Shown: positions 45,110 through 57,000 of the stretch, piece by piece
Numbering within the stretch: position 1 is the first letter of the stretch
How the letters are laid out: each line of letters opens with the position of its first letter
Assembly (NCBI GenBank): GCA_045123575.1
Contig: JBGVKG010000042.1
Location: forward strand, 9,616 to 73,615
DNA length: 64,000 bases
Direction: 5' to 3'
Origin: SVEL01 sp045123575
GTDB taxonomy: Bacteria > Bacillota > Clostridia > Lachnospirales > Lachnospiraceae
The notes under the pieces: generated by a model
What the model was told of the DNA's origin: nothing
Databases searched by the model: none
What the model saw: only the letters and a program-made list of their open reading frames with translations
Position numbers and translations under genes: made by a program

Positions 45110-46468
45110 ATGGAAACCTGTATTGGAAAAATTGTTTTTGTTTCCGAGCTTAATGTACAGATATTGCTCAATGGTGAAAAAGTAAAATTTCATGACGTAT
45201 TAGAAGCAAAAGTTAAAGGAAAAACATATCATTTTGAAGTAACAGAAGAAGATGGAAATATTGTGTCAGCTATTCCTTTCCAAAGTGTAATAGGATTGAA
45301 GAAGGGTATAGAGGTATATAAGACAGGAGAGTCATTATCTATACCATACAGTGATGATATTCTAGGAAGAACTTTTGATGCATATGGCAATCTTATCATA
45401 GGAAACAACATAGAGAATATGGCTAAGAGAGAAGTGTATGACAGAAGTCTTACAATGGAAGAAATCAATGTAAATGGTGGTATCCTATGGACTGGAATAA
45501 AGGTTCTTGATTTCTTTGCACCTATGAGAAAGGGCTTTAAGATGGGTCTTTTAGGAGGTGCCGGTGTAGGTAAGACAGTTCTTATAAAGGAGCTTATTCA
45601 CAACGTATATCAGGGTCACAATTCTAATTCCGTATTCGTAGGTGTAGGTGAGCGTTCAAGAGAAGGTCGTGAGCTTATAGCAGAGATGGAAGAGGCAAAT
45701 CTTTTAGATAAGATGTCTATAGTATTTGGTCAGATGGGTGAGAACTCAACAGCACGTTCAAAGGCTATCTTTGGCGGTCTTACATTGGCAGAGTATCTTA
45801 GAGATGAAAAGCACCAGGATGTATTATTATTTATCGATAATATTTACCGTTATGTACAGGCTCTTTCAGAGCTTAATGCGGAGTTGTCCCGTGTACCTAT
45901 CGAGAATGGATACCCAGCTAACATTGAAACAGCTGTAGCAGAAGTAGAAGAGAGAATTAATTCTACAGAGAAGGGTTCTATCACATCATTCCAGGCTATA
46001 TATATCCCTGCTGATGATATCACAGATGAAGCTGTTACGGTTATTTCATCACACTTAGATGGACAGATCGTATTAGACAGAAAGGTAGCAGAGAAGGGTC
46101 TTTACCCAGCGGTAAATGTATTCAAGACATCAAGTAAACTTATAGATATTGAAACTGTCGGTGAGCGTCATTATAGATTAGTAGAAGAAGTATTAAGATA
46201 TTATTCAAGATACAATGAGTTGGAAGAAATTATCGCAGTACTCGGTATAGAAGAATTATCTATGACAGACGCAAGAATCTTCCATAGAACAAGAAAGCTT
46301 CGTAATTACTTTACACAGCCAATGTTCGTAGCAGAGGATTTCACAGGTATACCTGGACAGTTTGTAGATATAGATGATGTTATACGTGATGTAGAAGATA
46401 TCTTAAACGGAAGATATGATGACGTAGATGAATCGAAGTTCTTATATATTGGAAAAATCGGAGAGTAG
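45110..46468 (+). CDS. F-type ATPase beta-subunit homologue, catalytically intact
   Basis: The 452-residue beta homologue keeps every catalytic element: Walker A GGAGVGKT (149-156), catalytic Glu181 and Arg182 in VGVGERSREGREL, Walker B VLLFIDNIYRY, and the hinge and lever EELSMTDARIFHRTRKLRNYF in the position of DELSEED. QPMFVAEDFTG closes the family pattern. It should hydrolyse ATP and turn gamma. RBS AGGAGG fits ATG 45110 better than 45107. The contrast between this conserved engine and the altered c subunit is the main clue to the function of the operon. Confidence 0.94.
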   Translation: METCIGKIVFVSELNVQILLNGEKVKFHDVLEAKVKGKTYHFEVTEEDGNIVSAIPFQSVIGLKKGIEVYKTGESLSIPYSDDILGRTFDAYGNLIIGNNIENMAKREVYDRSLTMEEINVNGGILWTGIKVLDFFAPMRKGFKMGLLGGAGVGKTVLIKELIHNVYQGHNSNSVFVGVGERSREGRELIAEMEEANLLDKMSIVFGQMGENSTARSKAIFGGLTLAEYLRDEKHQDVLLFIDNIYRYVQALSELNAELSRVPIENGYPANIETAVAEVEERINSTEKGSITSFQAIYIPADDITDEAVTVISSHLDGQIVLDRKVAEKGLYPAVNVFKTSSKLIDIETVGERHYRLVEEVLRYYSRYNELEEIIAVLGIEELSMTDARIFHRTRKLRNYFTQPMFVAEDFTGIPGQFVDIDDVIRDVEDILNGRYDDVDESKFLYIGKIGE

Positions 46469-46471
46469 TGA

Positions 46472-46750
46472 ATGAAAGCAAAAGTTGTAAGTCTCCTGAA
46501 TGGATTACAGGAATTTGAAAATCTTGAAATGATTAGAATAAAGAGTAACAGACATACATTGCTTATTATGCAAAACTTTATGCCTGTCATAGGTGAGCTA
46601 GATGGCTCGGTTGAATTCGTATTCGCCAAGGATGTTATAAAAATGGACAAGCTTAAGGGATATTATATGCATAAGAAAAATGTATTTTCTCTCTTGGTTG
46701 AAGAAGGAGATACAAGTCCTGTAGAGTACAAGGAGGATGCCGATGCTTAA
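46472..46750 (+). CDS. epsilon-subunit-like protein
   Basis: This is a 92-residue, mostly beta protein (NRHTLLIMQNFMPVIGELDG, then YMHKKNVFSLLVEEGD), the size of the epsilon N-terminal beta-sandwich without the inhibitory C-terminal helices. Sequence identity to epsilon is weak by eye; its place after beta makes the call. Loss of the C-terminal helices would remove the usual brake on ATP hydrolysis. It starts three bases after beta and overlaps the next gene by eight. Confidence 0.7.
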   Translation: MKAKVVSLLNGLQEFENLEMIRIKSNRHTLLIMQNFMPVIGELDGSVEFVFAKDVIKMDKLKGYYMHKKNVFSLLVEEGDTSPVEYKEDADA

Positions 46751-47279
46751 TCAGGTAATTAACATAGTGGCAGATCTTAGAATGTTTCTCATAGTGTGTG
46801 CTGTTGTAAGCATCGCTATGGGAGGATTCTTACTAATATTCTGTCGCAAGTTTTCATTTAATGGAAAGAATCTAAAGACTGTAGGATTTTTCTACCATAT
46901 GAAAACATGGGATACATGTGCACTGGCTGTGGGAATAGCAAAGGTTTGTTTATTTATCTCATTTTTCATAACTGTGGGAAAAGTGAACAATGCCTGCATA
47001 GGTGCATATATATTTCTTCATGTGGTGTATATAATACATAGACGAGACATAAAGGGACTAGTTGGTGATCTTTTTGGTGGAGTAGCATCATGTGGAGTAA
47101 TGAGCATCATGGGAATGTTGTACAATTACTTACATGACGTAATGTTTGATTGGCGTATACAGGTGGTAATTATTTTAATGATGATTATAATATGCGGATA
47201 CGCATTGTGCGATATGTTTCGTACATGTGCGCGCATAATTATGATTCCTAAAGCAAAGGAAGATAAGGATGAGCAATAA
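46743..47279 (+). CDS. five-helix membrane protein, candidate stator in place of subunit a
   Basis: The 178-residue product has about five membrane helices. It lacks the subunit a signature: no helix with the essential Arg in a LRLFGN context is recognisable, although RRDIKGLVGDLFGG before helix 4 has a distant likeness. I recognise no family. Since no other polytopic protein is in the operon, it is the best candidate to replace subunit a beside the c-ring or to connect the ring to the surface proteins. AGGAGG at 46731-46736 supports ATG 46743. Confidence 0.65.
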   Translation: MLNQVINIVADLRMFLIVCAVVSIAMGGFLLIFCRKFSFNGKNLKTVGFFYHMKTWDTCALAVGIAKVCLFISFFITVGKVNNACIGAYIFLHVVYIIHRRDIKGLVGDLFGGVASCGVMSIMGMLYNYLHDVMFDWRIQVVIILMMIIICGYALCDMFRTCARIIMIPKAKEDKDEQ

Positions 47280-48021
47280 ACAAGATAAAGAAATCAAGAA
47301 CGAGAAAAGTAAATATTACAAAAAAGTACCATTTTGGATAACATGGATTATGTTAGCGGTCCTTATTGGCATATGTATTTTCTTAAGCACATGGGTAAAG
47401 AAGAACACCAAGGAGTATGTTACAGATGACAAGTTTGTAAGGTATTCTATGGGGTCAAAAATATACTATGATGCTGATCTTGTATTAAAGAGAGAAAATA
47501 ACATAACTTATCTAGATACTGATTGTACAGTGGAATCTGATGGTTCACCGATTGTATATGAAGGACAGTATAAGTATCTACTTCCTGTTAGTATGGCATA
47601 CCTAAATCCTAATTCAAAGGAAGGCGCTAAGAGAGTAAATTACTTCTCAAAAGTCTCGTGTGACATGGAGAATAAGAAGGCTACTGTGTCATACAATGAC
47701 AAGGATGCAGAGATAAAAGACGGATTTATGTATGATGGTTATGGAACATTTATCTTTATGGAAGAAGTAGATATTATTGTTGGAAATAGAAAAATTTCTT
47801 TATCACCTATGTCTTACGTACGCATTTTTTATAAGGACAGTATAGAAATTTTAGATCTGAAGAATGATGAGTATCTATATTTCGGATTAAATGATAACAA
47901 TCAGGTGATAGCAGAATCAAAAACAGGATACAGCATAAATATTGGAACTAATGTAATGACTATTGACAATATGCCAAGAATCCTATTTTCAAATATTGAA
48001 GCAATGGGAGTGTTAGAATGA
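47269..48021 (+). CDS. membrane-anchored beta protein, short form of the surface-protein base
   Basis: This 250-residue protein has a basic cytoplasmic tail of about 22 residues, one membrane helix (about 23-45) and an external beta-rich domain. The block KISLSPMSYVRIFYKDSIEIL resembles the membrane-proximal part of the 2120-residue protein (QITVRLSRDKTVTLNDYVQIQY). So it is the shared base domain with no linker or extension, perhaps a spacer or cap in a ring of such bases. It overlaps the upstream gene by 11 bases and the 3377-residue gene by four. Confidence 0.65.
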   Translation: MSNKQDKEIKNEKSKYYKKVPFWITWIMLAVLIGICIFLSTWVKKNTKEYVTDDKFVRYSMGSKIYYDADLVLKRENNITYLDTDCTVESDGSPIVYEGQYKYLLPVSMAYLNPNSKEGAKRVNYFSKVSCDMENKKATVSYNDKDAEIKDGFMYDGYGTFIFMEEVDIIVGNRKISLSPMSYVRIFYKDSIEILDLKNDEYLYFGLNDNNQVIAESKTGYSINIGTNVMTIDNMPRILFSNIEAMGVLE

Positions 48022-51000
48022 GTAATACAAAAGAACAAAAAATAAAAGAAAAATATAATAAATTTTTTGTAATCGCACTTATAGGAGTCATACTTGTAGG
48101 TGTTCTTATTGTGCTACAAATTAAGTTTACAGAGTATATGCAGTTTGCCAATCCAGGCTATGCGATTAAAACAGGTACAATAAGCAAGTATCTTAGTATG
48201 AATCCATTAGAACAGGATCCTAAAAAGAATGTAGGTATGTATAATTTCAAGGCTGCTGATATTCTTTATGAGCACAAGAAGAGTTTGTTCTTTGATGAAG
48301 ATAAAAAGGTACAGATGGATGAAAATTTCCCAGTGTATCTTAATCATGGTGCATCCTTGCAGCTTGTAAATGGTGAAGCAGTATTGTTTAATGAGCAATA
48401 TGAAACAGAAAAAACTTACAAGGGATTAATAATAAACGAAGGAAATACATATAATCCTTCGGGTACACAGGCAGATGCTAGTAAGTATCTATTTATTGAG
48501 CTTAAGAATGGATATTATGTGAATCTTGTTCCTGTAACGTATAAGAAGAAATCTTCAGATAAGGTGATAGCTGAGCATAGTATTATCAATTTTACAAAAG
48601 AGTTCTTTGCATTTTATGAATTAGAAAATGATGAATTAGTATATAAATACTGTATTGACATAAAAGAAGGTATGCCGATTATAGTAAATGGCAAAGAGTA
48701 TACATATGAAGAATTTTTGTTATTACTAGGTGTTACTAAACCAAAGGTAGAGTATGATGATGAAGATAATTCTACTGAAGAGACAACAACACAGGTAGAA
48801 GAAGAGACAACATCACAGCCTACTACAGATAAAGAAGAGGTCACAACAGAGGAACCAACAACAGAAAAACCTTCAAAACCTCAGAAAGAGACAACAGAGC
48901 AGACAACAGAGGAAGAGTCAGAAGAAGAGACAACAGAAGATGTAACAACGACAACAGAGGAAAAAACTGATGACTCTAACGAAGAGGAAGAAGAAGAAGA
49001 AACTACAAAAGCACCTCAGGTGTCACCAGGTGTTAGACCAGATGAGATGCGTCCTGATAAGGAACCAGGTGGTAGCAATAATGAGGATAAAAAACCAGTT
49101 GTAGAAGAATATGTAAAACCAATTGTTACAGTAGGTGACTTTGTGGCTGGTGTTTATAGAATATCAACTTCGATAGAGGTATATGATCCAGCAAAACGTA
49201 TAGATAAGACAAAGCAGATACAGTTTGAAGTATATGAAGTAGGTTCAAAGGGCAGTATGACTTTAGCTATGCGTGTATTTACTGGTAAGACAGGTCCTTT
49301 AGATATCGGTGATGGAATTATTGAGCCAAATAAAAAATATCATGTAGTTTATTATTTTACATATAAAAACGAGTTCGATGAGAGGGTAGTAGAGCAGTTA
49401 GGTGAGTGTGACATTCAGACAAAGTCAAGAGATACTCTTGGAACAATATATTTAACACACGACCCAGGCGTAAGCTACAGCAACCGTATAGAGATAGCTA
49501 ATATAGGTTATGGTGAAGAAACCGATGAGGAAGCAGTTTATGGAATCAATCTTGCGCAGGGTATCAAGATTAAGATTTCAAAGAATGGCAAGGAAGTTTC
49601 TACTATAAAACTTAATGGTACACAGATAAGAAGATTTAAGACGAACATAAGACAGATAATCACATCTACGTCAAACTTGACGGCTAGAACTACCTATAAT
49701 TATGATTTCTATGTGGAAGATTTCTTTGGAAATGAGCTTAAGATAGAAAATACAAAGGGAGAAATAACAACAAGTAGAAACACACCATATGCATCAATTA
49801 AGCTTTTGAAGAATGAGATAGGAAAGGTTGAATTTACATTCTCTATTGAAGATATAGATGCATCAGCAGTGGTAACAAATCCGGATGAAAATGGTGTATA
49901 CGTGGTTATTACTGACAAGAGTGAAGGTATTTCGTCAGCAGCTGAGTTAGGTAATGCTACATGGTACTATAAGTTATCACCTTCAGAGTATACATATTCT
50001 GAGGAAAAGGGCTTAGAGGTGAACAATATTGCACTTCCTTCAGTGAATAATCTTAGATTAAATAAGAATTATTACATATCAGTTTATTGTGATTATGATT
50101 TGAGCAATGGACAAGGTGTGCAGAAATTCCAGCAGATAGGAAAACTAGGATTTACATCAGCTAGTCTTGCTACATTAGGAAAGGTATATCTTGACTGTGA
50201 AGTAACAGATATAACATGTAATTCTGCTGATATTAAGTATACGCTTAATACAGACCTTACAAATCCACAGTTAGTAAAGTTACTCAAAGATTGTAAGTTT
50301 GATGTACTAGAAAAGGCTGATGATACGCTAAAGACACAATTCGGCTTTAGCAAAGAAGATACTGTTACAGATGATGAGGGTAGTACAAAGTATGTATACG
50401 AAGCGTTCCAAAACGGAGAAAGCATCACGTATAAAGTAGAAAATCTGGATTCGGTGACAGAGTACTATCTCGAGGCTGCCGTAAAGGCATATTATCATGC
50501 TTATGATATTGATTATGAAGAAGATATAGTGGTGTCTATGAGTAAAGTTAGCTTTAAGACACTTAAAAAGCCAGCAACAGTAGAAGTCGAAGATTTATTG
50601 TGTGCAGCTGGAACATTACAGTTAAATGTACATGTTACAGATGAAGATGGTGCAGTAACTGGAAATTCAGGTGATGTAGTAGTTGTAAACCTGTACACAT
50701 CAGATGGAGATTTCGTAAAGGCTCTTAGAATTACAAAGAATGAATGGCATACATTGACATTCACAAAGCTTGATGTAACAAAGGATTATGTATTACGTTT
50801 TATCGCTGTAGAGTACAATGAGGGCTATACAAATGCTACGTTGCAGTCAAACGTTATATTAAAGAGTGTAGATGTAAGTACAATGCTTGAGGTATCAGGT
50901 AATATTAAGTTACAGCATATTGACAAGGTGTATAACAACGATAAGGAATATCTTGCATACACAAAATCTCAGATATTTGTAAGCGGTCAGAGAGACTTGG

Positions 51001-54000
51001 AGTACATCAATAATCGATTCTATATTCATATAGAGAAGGACGGTGTCCCAGTAAGTGATGTAGATGCTTACTACACTTTAGATGAAGACAATCTAAGTGA
51101 CGGAATGTATGTAAATATTTTTAAAGATTTGGTTGATATAGGTCAGCATACATACAAATATACATTGTATATCGTTGCAGAAAATAGAGAACTTGTTCTT
51201 GATACATTAGAGTTTACAACAGAAACTACAGTAGAAAGTTTCTCTACAGCATATGAGCTTATAAAGCTTATGCAGAATAATCCTGAAGGTAAATATGTAG
51301 CTATAAATGATATATATTTATATAGTGGAAATAATTATAAGTATCCTAATGAAACAGAAGAAACATTAAAGGGTGACTATGTGTCAGGTGCAAAGGTTGT
51401 AACTACCTTTGACGGAACATTGGATTTCCAAGGATATACACTTACACACATGTATAATACGACTGGAAGCCAACAGTTTGTTCAAAACTTTGGTGCTAAC
51501 GCAAAGCTCAGAGATGTAGTATATGATGTATACATTGACAGAGATACAGCTATATATGATGCAGGTATATTGTGCTATAGAAATTATGGAACTATAAGTG
51601 ATATCATAATTAACTTCCGTGGAGGAAATATAGCAGCAAATCAGTATTTTGGTTTAATAGGAAGATATAATGCATCAAGTGGTGTTATCGAGAGATTTGT
51701 TGTCAATAATGTACCAGATTTTGGTTCACAACCATTTTCAGCATATACATACACCGGTATGCTTGTATCATCAAATGATGGTATTATAAGAGATGGCTAT
51801 GTAGCAGGAGAGGATATCTATCTTACACAGGCTTCAGCTTCTATAGCTAGATACTGCGGAGGTATCGTTGGTGTAAGTAATGCTGTAGGACACTTAGAAA
51901 ACGTATTTAGTTTAGTTAACTTTATACAGGCTGAGCGTGGAAGTTCAGGATACAGCTATTCGTATTATTATGGAGCTGTAGCCGGATATGTATCGGGTTA
52001 TGTTCATAATGTATATAGCGTAGGAGAGAGTAATCCTGCTGAATATAAAAATGATACAACCGTAGAAACTACTGCAGATAACTATGGTATACAGATTAGC
52101 CCAACAATAGGACAAATTGTAAATGGTAGATATGGAGATTTGTATTACTGGTTTGATATGAGTAAGTCGTCTTCTGATGGCAGCACATATAAGACGAAAT
52201 TCCTTAAAATGATGCCATTAGATACGCTTTATAACAGAGGTTGGCAGACAACAATATTGGGTGATAAGTTTGATACAGAATGTGTAGAAACTGGATATAT
52301 GCCTAAGGTTATTATGTCAACTGAGATGCCAACTCAAACAAATATACCACTTCCAAGTAGAGTTAAAACTACAGATTTGGGTATATCTACAGCATCTGTA
52401 GATAAGTATATAAATGTTAATAATGGCAGTGATTCAGCTTTAATAAGTGTAGTATTTTTGAATAAACAAAATTATAAAATCACTGGAATAAAGATAAATG
52501 ACGTAACAGTAGAATTAGATTTAGATAGTGCAAAGTCTCAGGATGGATATACTACTATAAAGGGAACTGTTACAAATCCACAGCAGTTTAAGTCATCATA
52601 TAAGATAACAGAAATTACATACTTAAGAAACAATAAGACTATGAGAGAAAAGGTAGACTTCGATATGAATATGGAGTTCTATCGTCATGTGGCAACAGCT
52701 AATGATTGGTATGAGTATGTAGTGCTCAATACAAAGAATAAAGTTGTAGAAAACGTTAGATTGACAAATGATATTGATTTTGCAGGTATAGATACTGGAA
52801 GAATCAGAGTTACAAGTCAGTTTGACGCAAAGCTTGATGGTAATGGAATGATATTAAAGAATATCGACTTACAGAAAGATTTTAAGACAGCAAATAATAG
52901 TACAGTATGGAATCTTTTCTCATCAGCTATAGGAATTGACGCCGAAATTTATAATCTTAATATTGAGAATTATAAGGGTGGCGGAACATACGTTAAAGCT
53001 GGCAAAACTTATGTAGCTAGATATGGTTCTGTATTCTACGATGTATCGGGTGTTATAAGAGATGTACATATAAAAGGTGTTGACATCGTAAGCTATGACA
53101 GAATGGGTGTCTTTGCTGCTACTATGAATATAGGTAGTGAGCTTAAGAACTGTAGTGCATGTGGATATGATGAAGATAAGAATACAGATAAGGATGCAGG
53201 TAAGTACGGAGTAAAGCTTACATATGTACAGCCAACAGGTTCAGAGAGCACAATATGTGCTGGTGGTCTTGTAGGAAATATAAATTACACTAGAATCACG
53301 AACTGTTATGTAACTGATCTCGAAATTTCGGCACTAAATATGAAGAGTAGCCAAGGTATAGGTGGAATCATTGGATATAGCTCAAACAGCGTTATCAAAT
53401 CTGTATATGCAGAGGGTGAAATAAATACGAGAGCTTCCAATGTAGGTGGAATCATCGGACAGTATTATGCATCAGGTGTATCAGTAGTTTGTATAAAGGA
53501 TGTAATATCGAAGGTAGATATCAGCTCATATACAGATGTTATAGGTGGAATAGTGGGACTTCTCAATATTCCAGCGGATATAGTAGATACTAGAAATAAT
53601 ACATCAGGTATAGCATCTGGACTTGCAATAGGAAATGTATATGCGTACAATCCAGACTCTGTATATGTATCACGTACAATAGGTCAGGTGGCAGCAGGAA
53701 AGTTAATGTATTTTGGTTGTGATACGCAGCTATTAAATGGACAACTTGGTGCGACACTTACTGATAATGAGTTGAAATGTACATCAGGAATTATAAGTGC
53801 ATCAGACCTTAAGGATAATGCAAATAGCATATATTTAGAAGTAATTAACCTTGGAGATCAGTTTAGATATTCACAAGATGGATATATACCAAAACTGAAT
53901 TGTGAAGGCAAAGAAGAATTACTTCCAAATCAGAAAGATATACTTATAAAGGATATCAATGTAAGTGGAATTGATGTAACAAATGTAAATATCAATACAA

Positions 54001-57000
54001 ATAACAGAATTATTACACTTCGTATATTAAATCCAAACCATTATCTTATCACAGATTTTGGTATAGAAAATCTTAATGTAAGTTACGTTAAATATGCAAA
54101 CGGAGGCTACGTTAAGTGCGGTATCGAAGATGCAATTGATTATACAGGCGATGTAACAATGGTACTCTTGCAGTACGATACAGAACAAGAGCATTACCAG
54201 GATAGTTATGTACTTAACAAAATATCTTACTATAATGTGAAGGAGTCTTGCTACGATGGAACAACTGTGAGCGCAGCATTGAATGATTCGGCAAATATAG
54301 TACACAGTGAAGTATTTGCCCGTGTTGGTCTTACAATGTATAGAAAAATCAATTCTATTGAGCAGTGGAGCCAAATAGCTACATATCCGGATTATGAGAA
54401 TTATACTGTAACACAGGATATCGACTTTGCCTCATATTCTGGCTATGCAACAGATGTTAAGATAGGTAGATTGGAAGGTAATGGATATACACTTAAGAAT
54501 ATAACACTTAAGAATGTAAGTCTTATACAGCAGGTAAATAGTGCGATTACCGGATTGAACTTTGAAAATATAAATATTACAGCAAGTGGCACTACAAATA
54601 TAGGCTTAATTAAGGTTAGTAACGGAAAAATATCAAATTGTACATTTAAGAACATAGTTATTAACAACACATACAAATCAACAGGAACCATAAGTGAAAT
54701 TGGTCTTATAACAAGACAAAATGGTGGTTCATTGGAAGATATAACGCTTGAAGATATAACAGTAAAGACTGCTGCCAAGAATGGAAATTATGTTGCAGGT
54801 CTTGTCGGTTATTACTATGGTATAGGTAACATAAAGAATATAACAGCTACTAAGTTAGAGATAAATGGTGTTAACTATGTAGGTGGTATAGCAGGCTTTG
54901 TATTTATGTCAAATATTGATAATGTAAACATAACAAAGTCTAATGTAAAAGCCACAGGAAATTACGCGGGTCTATTGGCAGGTAGAATAAGTGATACAGC
55001 TAATGCTCAGTCATATAAGGCGTCAAATATCTCGATCATAGGAACACCGACTTACACAAATGGTGCAATAACTGGCTCAGATACTAGCGTAAAGGGAGCA
55101 AGTGAAGTAGGTGCTATAGCAGGAAGAAGCTATGTAGCTGATTGTTATCAAGCAGGAAAACAAGATACTACAGCAAATAATATTGTGGATGGTGTATATG
55201 TGTCAGGAATAGCTAACAATATCGGTGGAGCATATGGATATCATTATACTAATGCTTACAGAATAATAGTTAGGAATTCACTTATAGAAGGAAGTTCTGC
55301 TAATGCTCGTACTAATTTAGGCGGTATAATCGGTAATGATGCATACGGTGGCGGTTACCTTACAAGTAAGAATAATAGAATTGTTACAAGGAATTACTCT
55401 AATGTAGGTGGAATCTATGGAACAAAGTCGAATAGTACAGTTAACTATAATTATTGTGAAAATGTTACTATAGAGGCTCAGTCTACATTGTCTACAAGAG
55501 GTACTAATGTAGGTGGTGCAATTGGATATTCAAGCTACTCTTCATCAGCTTATTGTGGCGTAATTAATGCTAAGGTTTTAGCGCCTACAATGGATAATGT
55601 AGGTGGTATAGTAGGTAAGATAGGCGTAAGCATTTCAACAAACTACACATTAACAAAGAGTTATGCTTTGGGTGAATACGACTTGACAAAGGCTGGTACA
55701 GGAGAGGCAGCAGTTGCCAAACCAGAATATCAGGTAGTAGGATACACAAATGTAGGTGGTATAGTAGGAAAGCTTGATGGCTCAACACTTACATATTCTT
55801 ATTCAAATATGAATGTAGTTGCAAAGGGAGCACGAGGTGCAGCTGGTGGTATCACAGGATATTACAACAACTCTTACATAAAGGTACAAAACTCAACCAT
55901 TAAAACATATTCTAATGCAAAGTTACACTACAACTACTTTGCAGGAAGCGTTACAGCTGAAAATGGATTTGCAGGTGGAGCCTTCGGTGCATCAGGACTT
56001 TATAATGATTACCAAGAAGCAGGCGGAAGAGTTAAGGGTGTAAGTGGTTCTGCAGCTGAGGCAGCAGGTAACTTAACTGTTAGAAATCTTATATTTGCAA
56101 CAAATATCGTAGGTAAGAGAGTAGGAGCCTTTGCAGGTGACGAAGGAACAACCTTTGTAGGAAGAACTAATAGAGTGTTTGAGGGTGTTAAGTTAAACGG
56201 TGTGCCTGTGGCTAAAATGACAGTATCAGGTAAGCCAATGTATACTTACTGGACTAATGCTGGTGCACAATGGGCTATTAACCAAGATAAAGTAATAGAG
56301 ATATTTAAGGCTTCAGATATAATGGAACCAGAAAACTTTGTTGATAAAACCCCACTTAGGACTTCGAATGCTTCAAACTTCTATGCATCTATTGGTTGGG
56401 GAACAAGATATCAGACAGTTAATAATGTAGCCCAGTTACGTAGAAATACATATTGGAGAATCAGTATTAACGGTAGAAAAGATCCTTGTGATTTATCTAA
56501 TGTATGTGTAGGTAATTACCTTCCACAGATTCGTTCAACCAATAGTGAGACTGCAAAATACAATAGTGATGTGATTATTAGAAATCAGGATATTATTGGA
56601 AGATTGCCGGTACCACAGTATAACGAGGCTGGTATATCACAGAGCACAGTAGAATTCAATACAAGTGTAATGCCAGAGACATTGGGTGATAACCAAAACG
56701 AGACATACGCTATTCTTTATGTATCAGATGTAGATAAGATAAACATCGAGTTCTCAGCTGATATGATAGGTACAAGATATTACAAGCTTATGACAGAGAG
56801 TGGTACAGTTATAAGTGAAGGTGTAGTTGGAAACAGAGTATATACATTCTCATATCCATTCAATGAGAATCTCGTTCTTTCATACGGAGCTGATGATACT
56901 GGAACTAAAACAGATACTTATGCTAAGGAAAAGATAAATAGAAATACTTTAGTATATGGAGATTACTATTATTACTTTGATGAAAAAGGCATAGTATATG

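Noticed and set aside
41918..46750. Ordinary housekeeping ATP synthase operon
   Set aside because: Subunit a is missing, subunit c lacks the carboxylate, b and delta are fused, alpha is short, and surface proteins share the operon.
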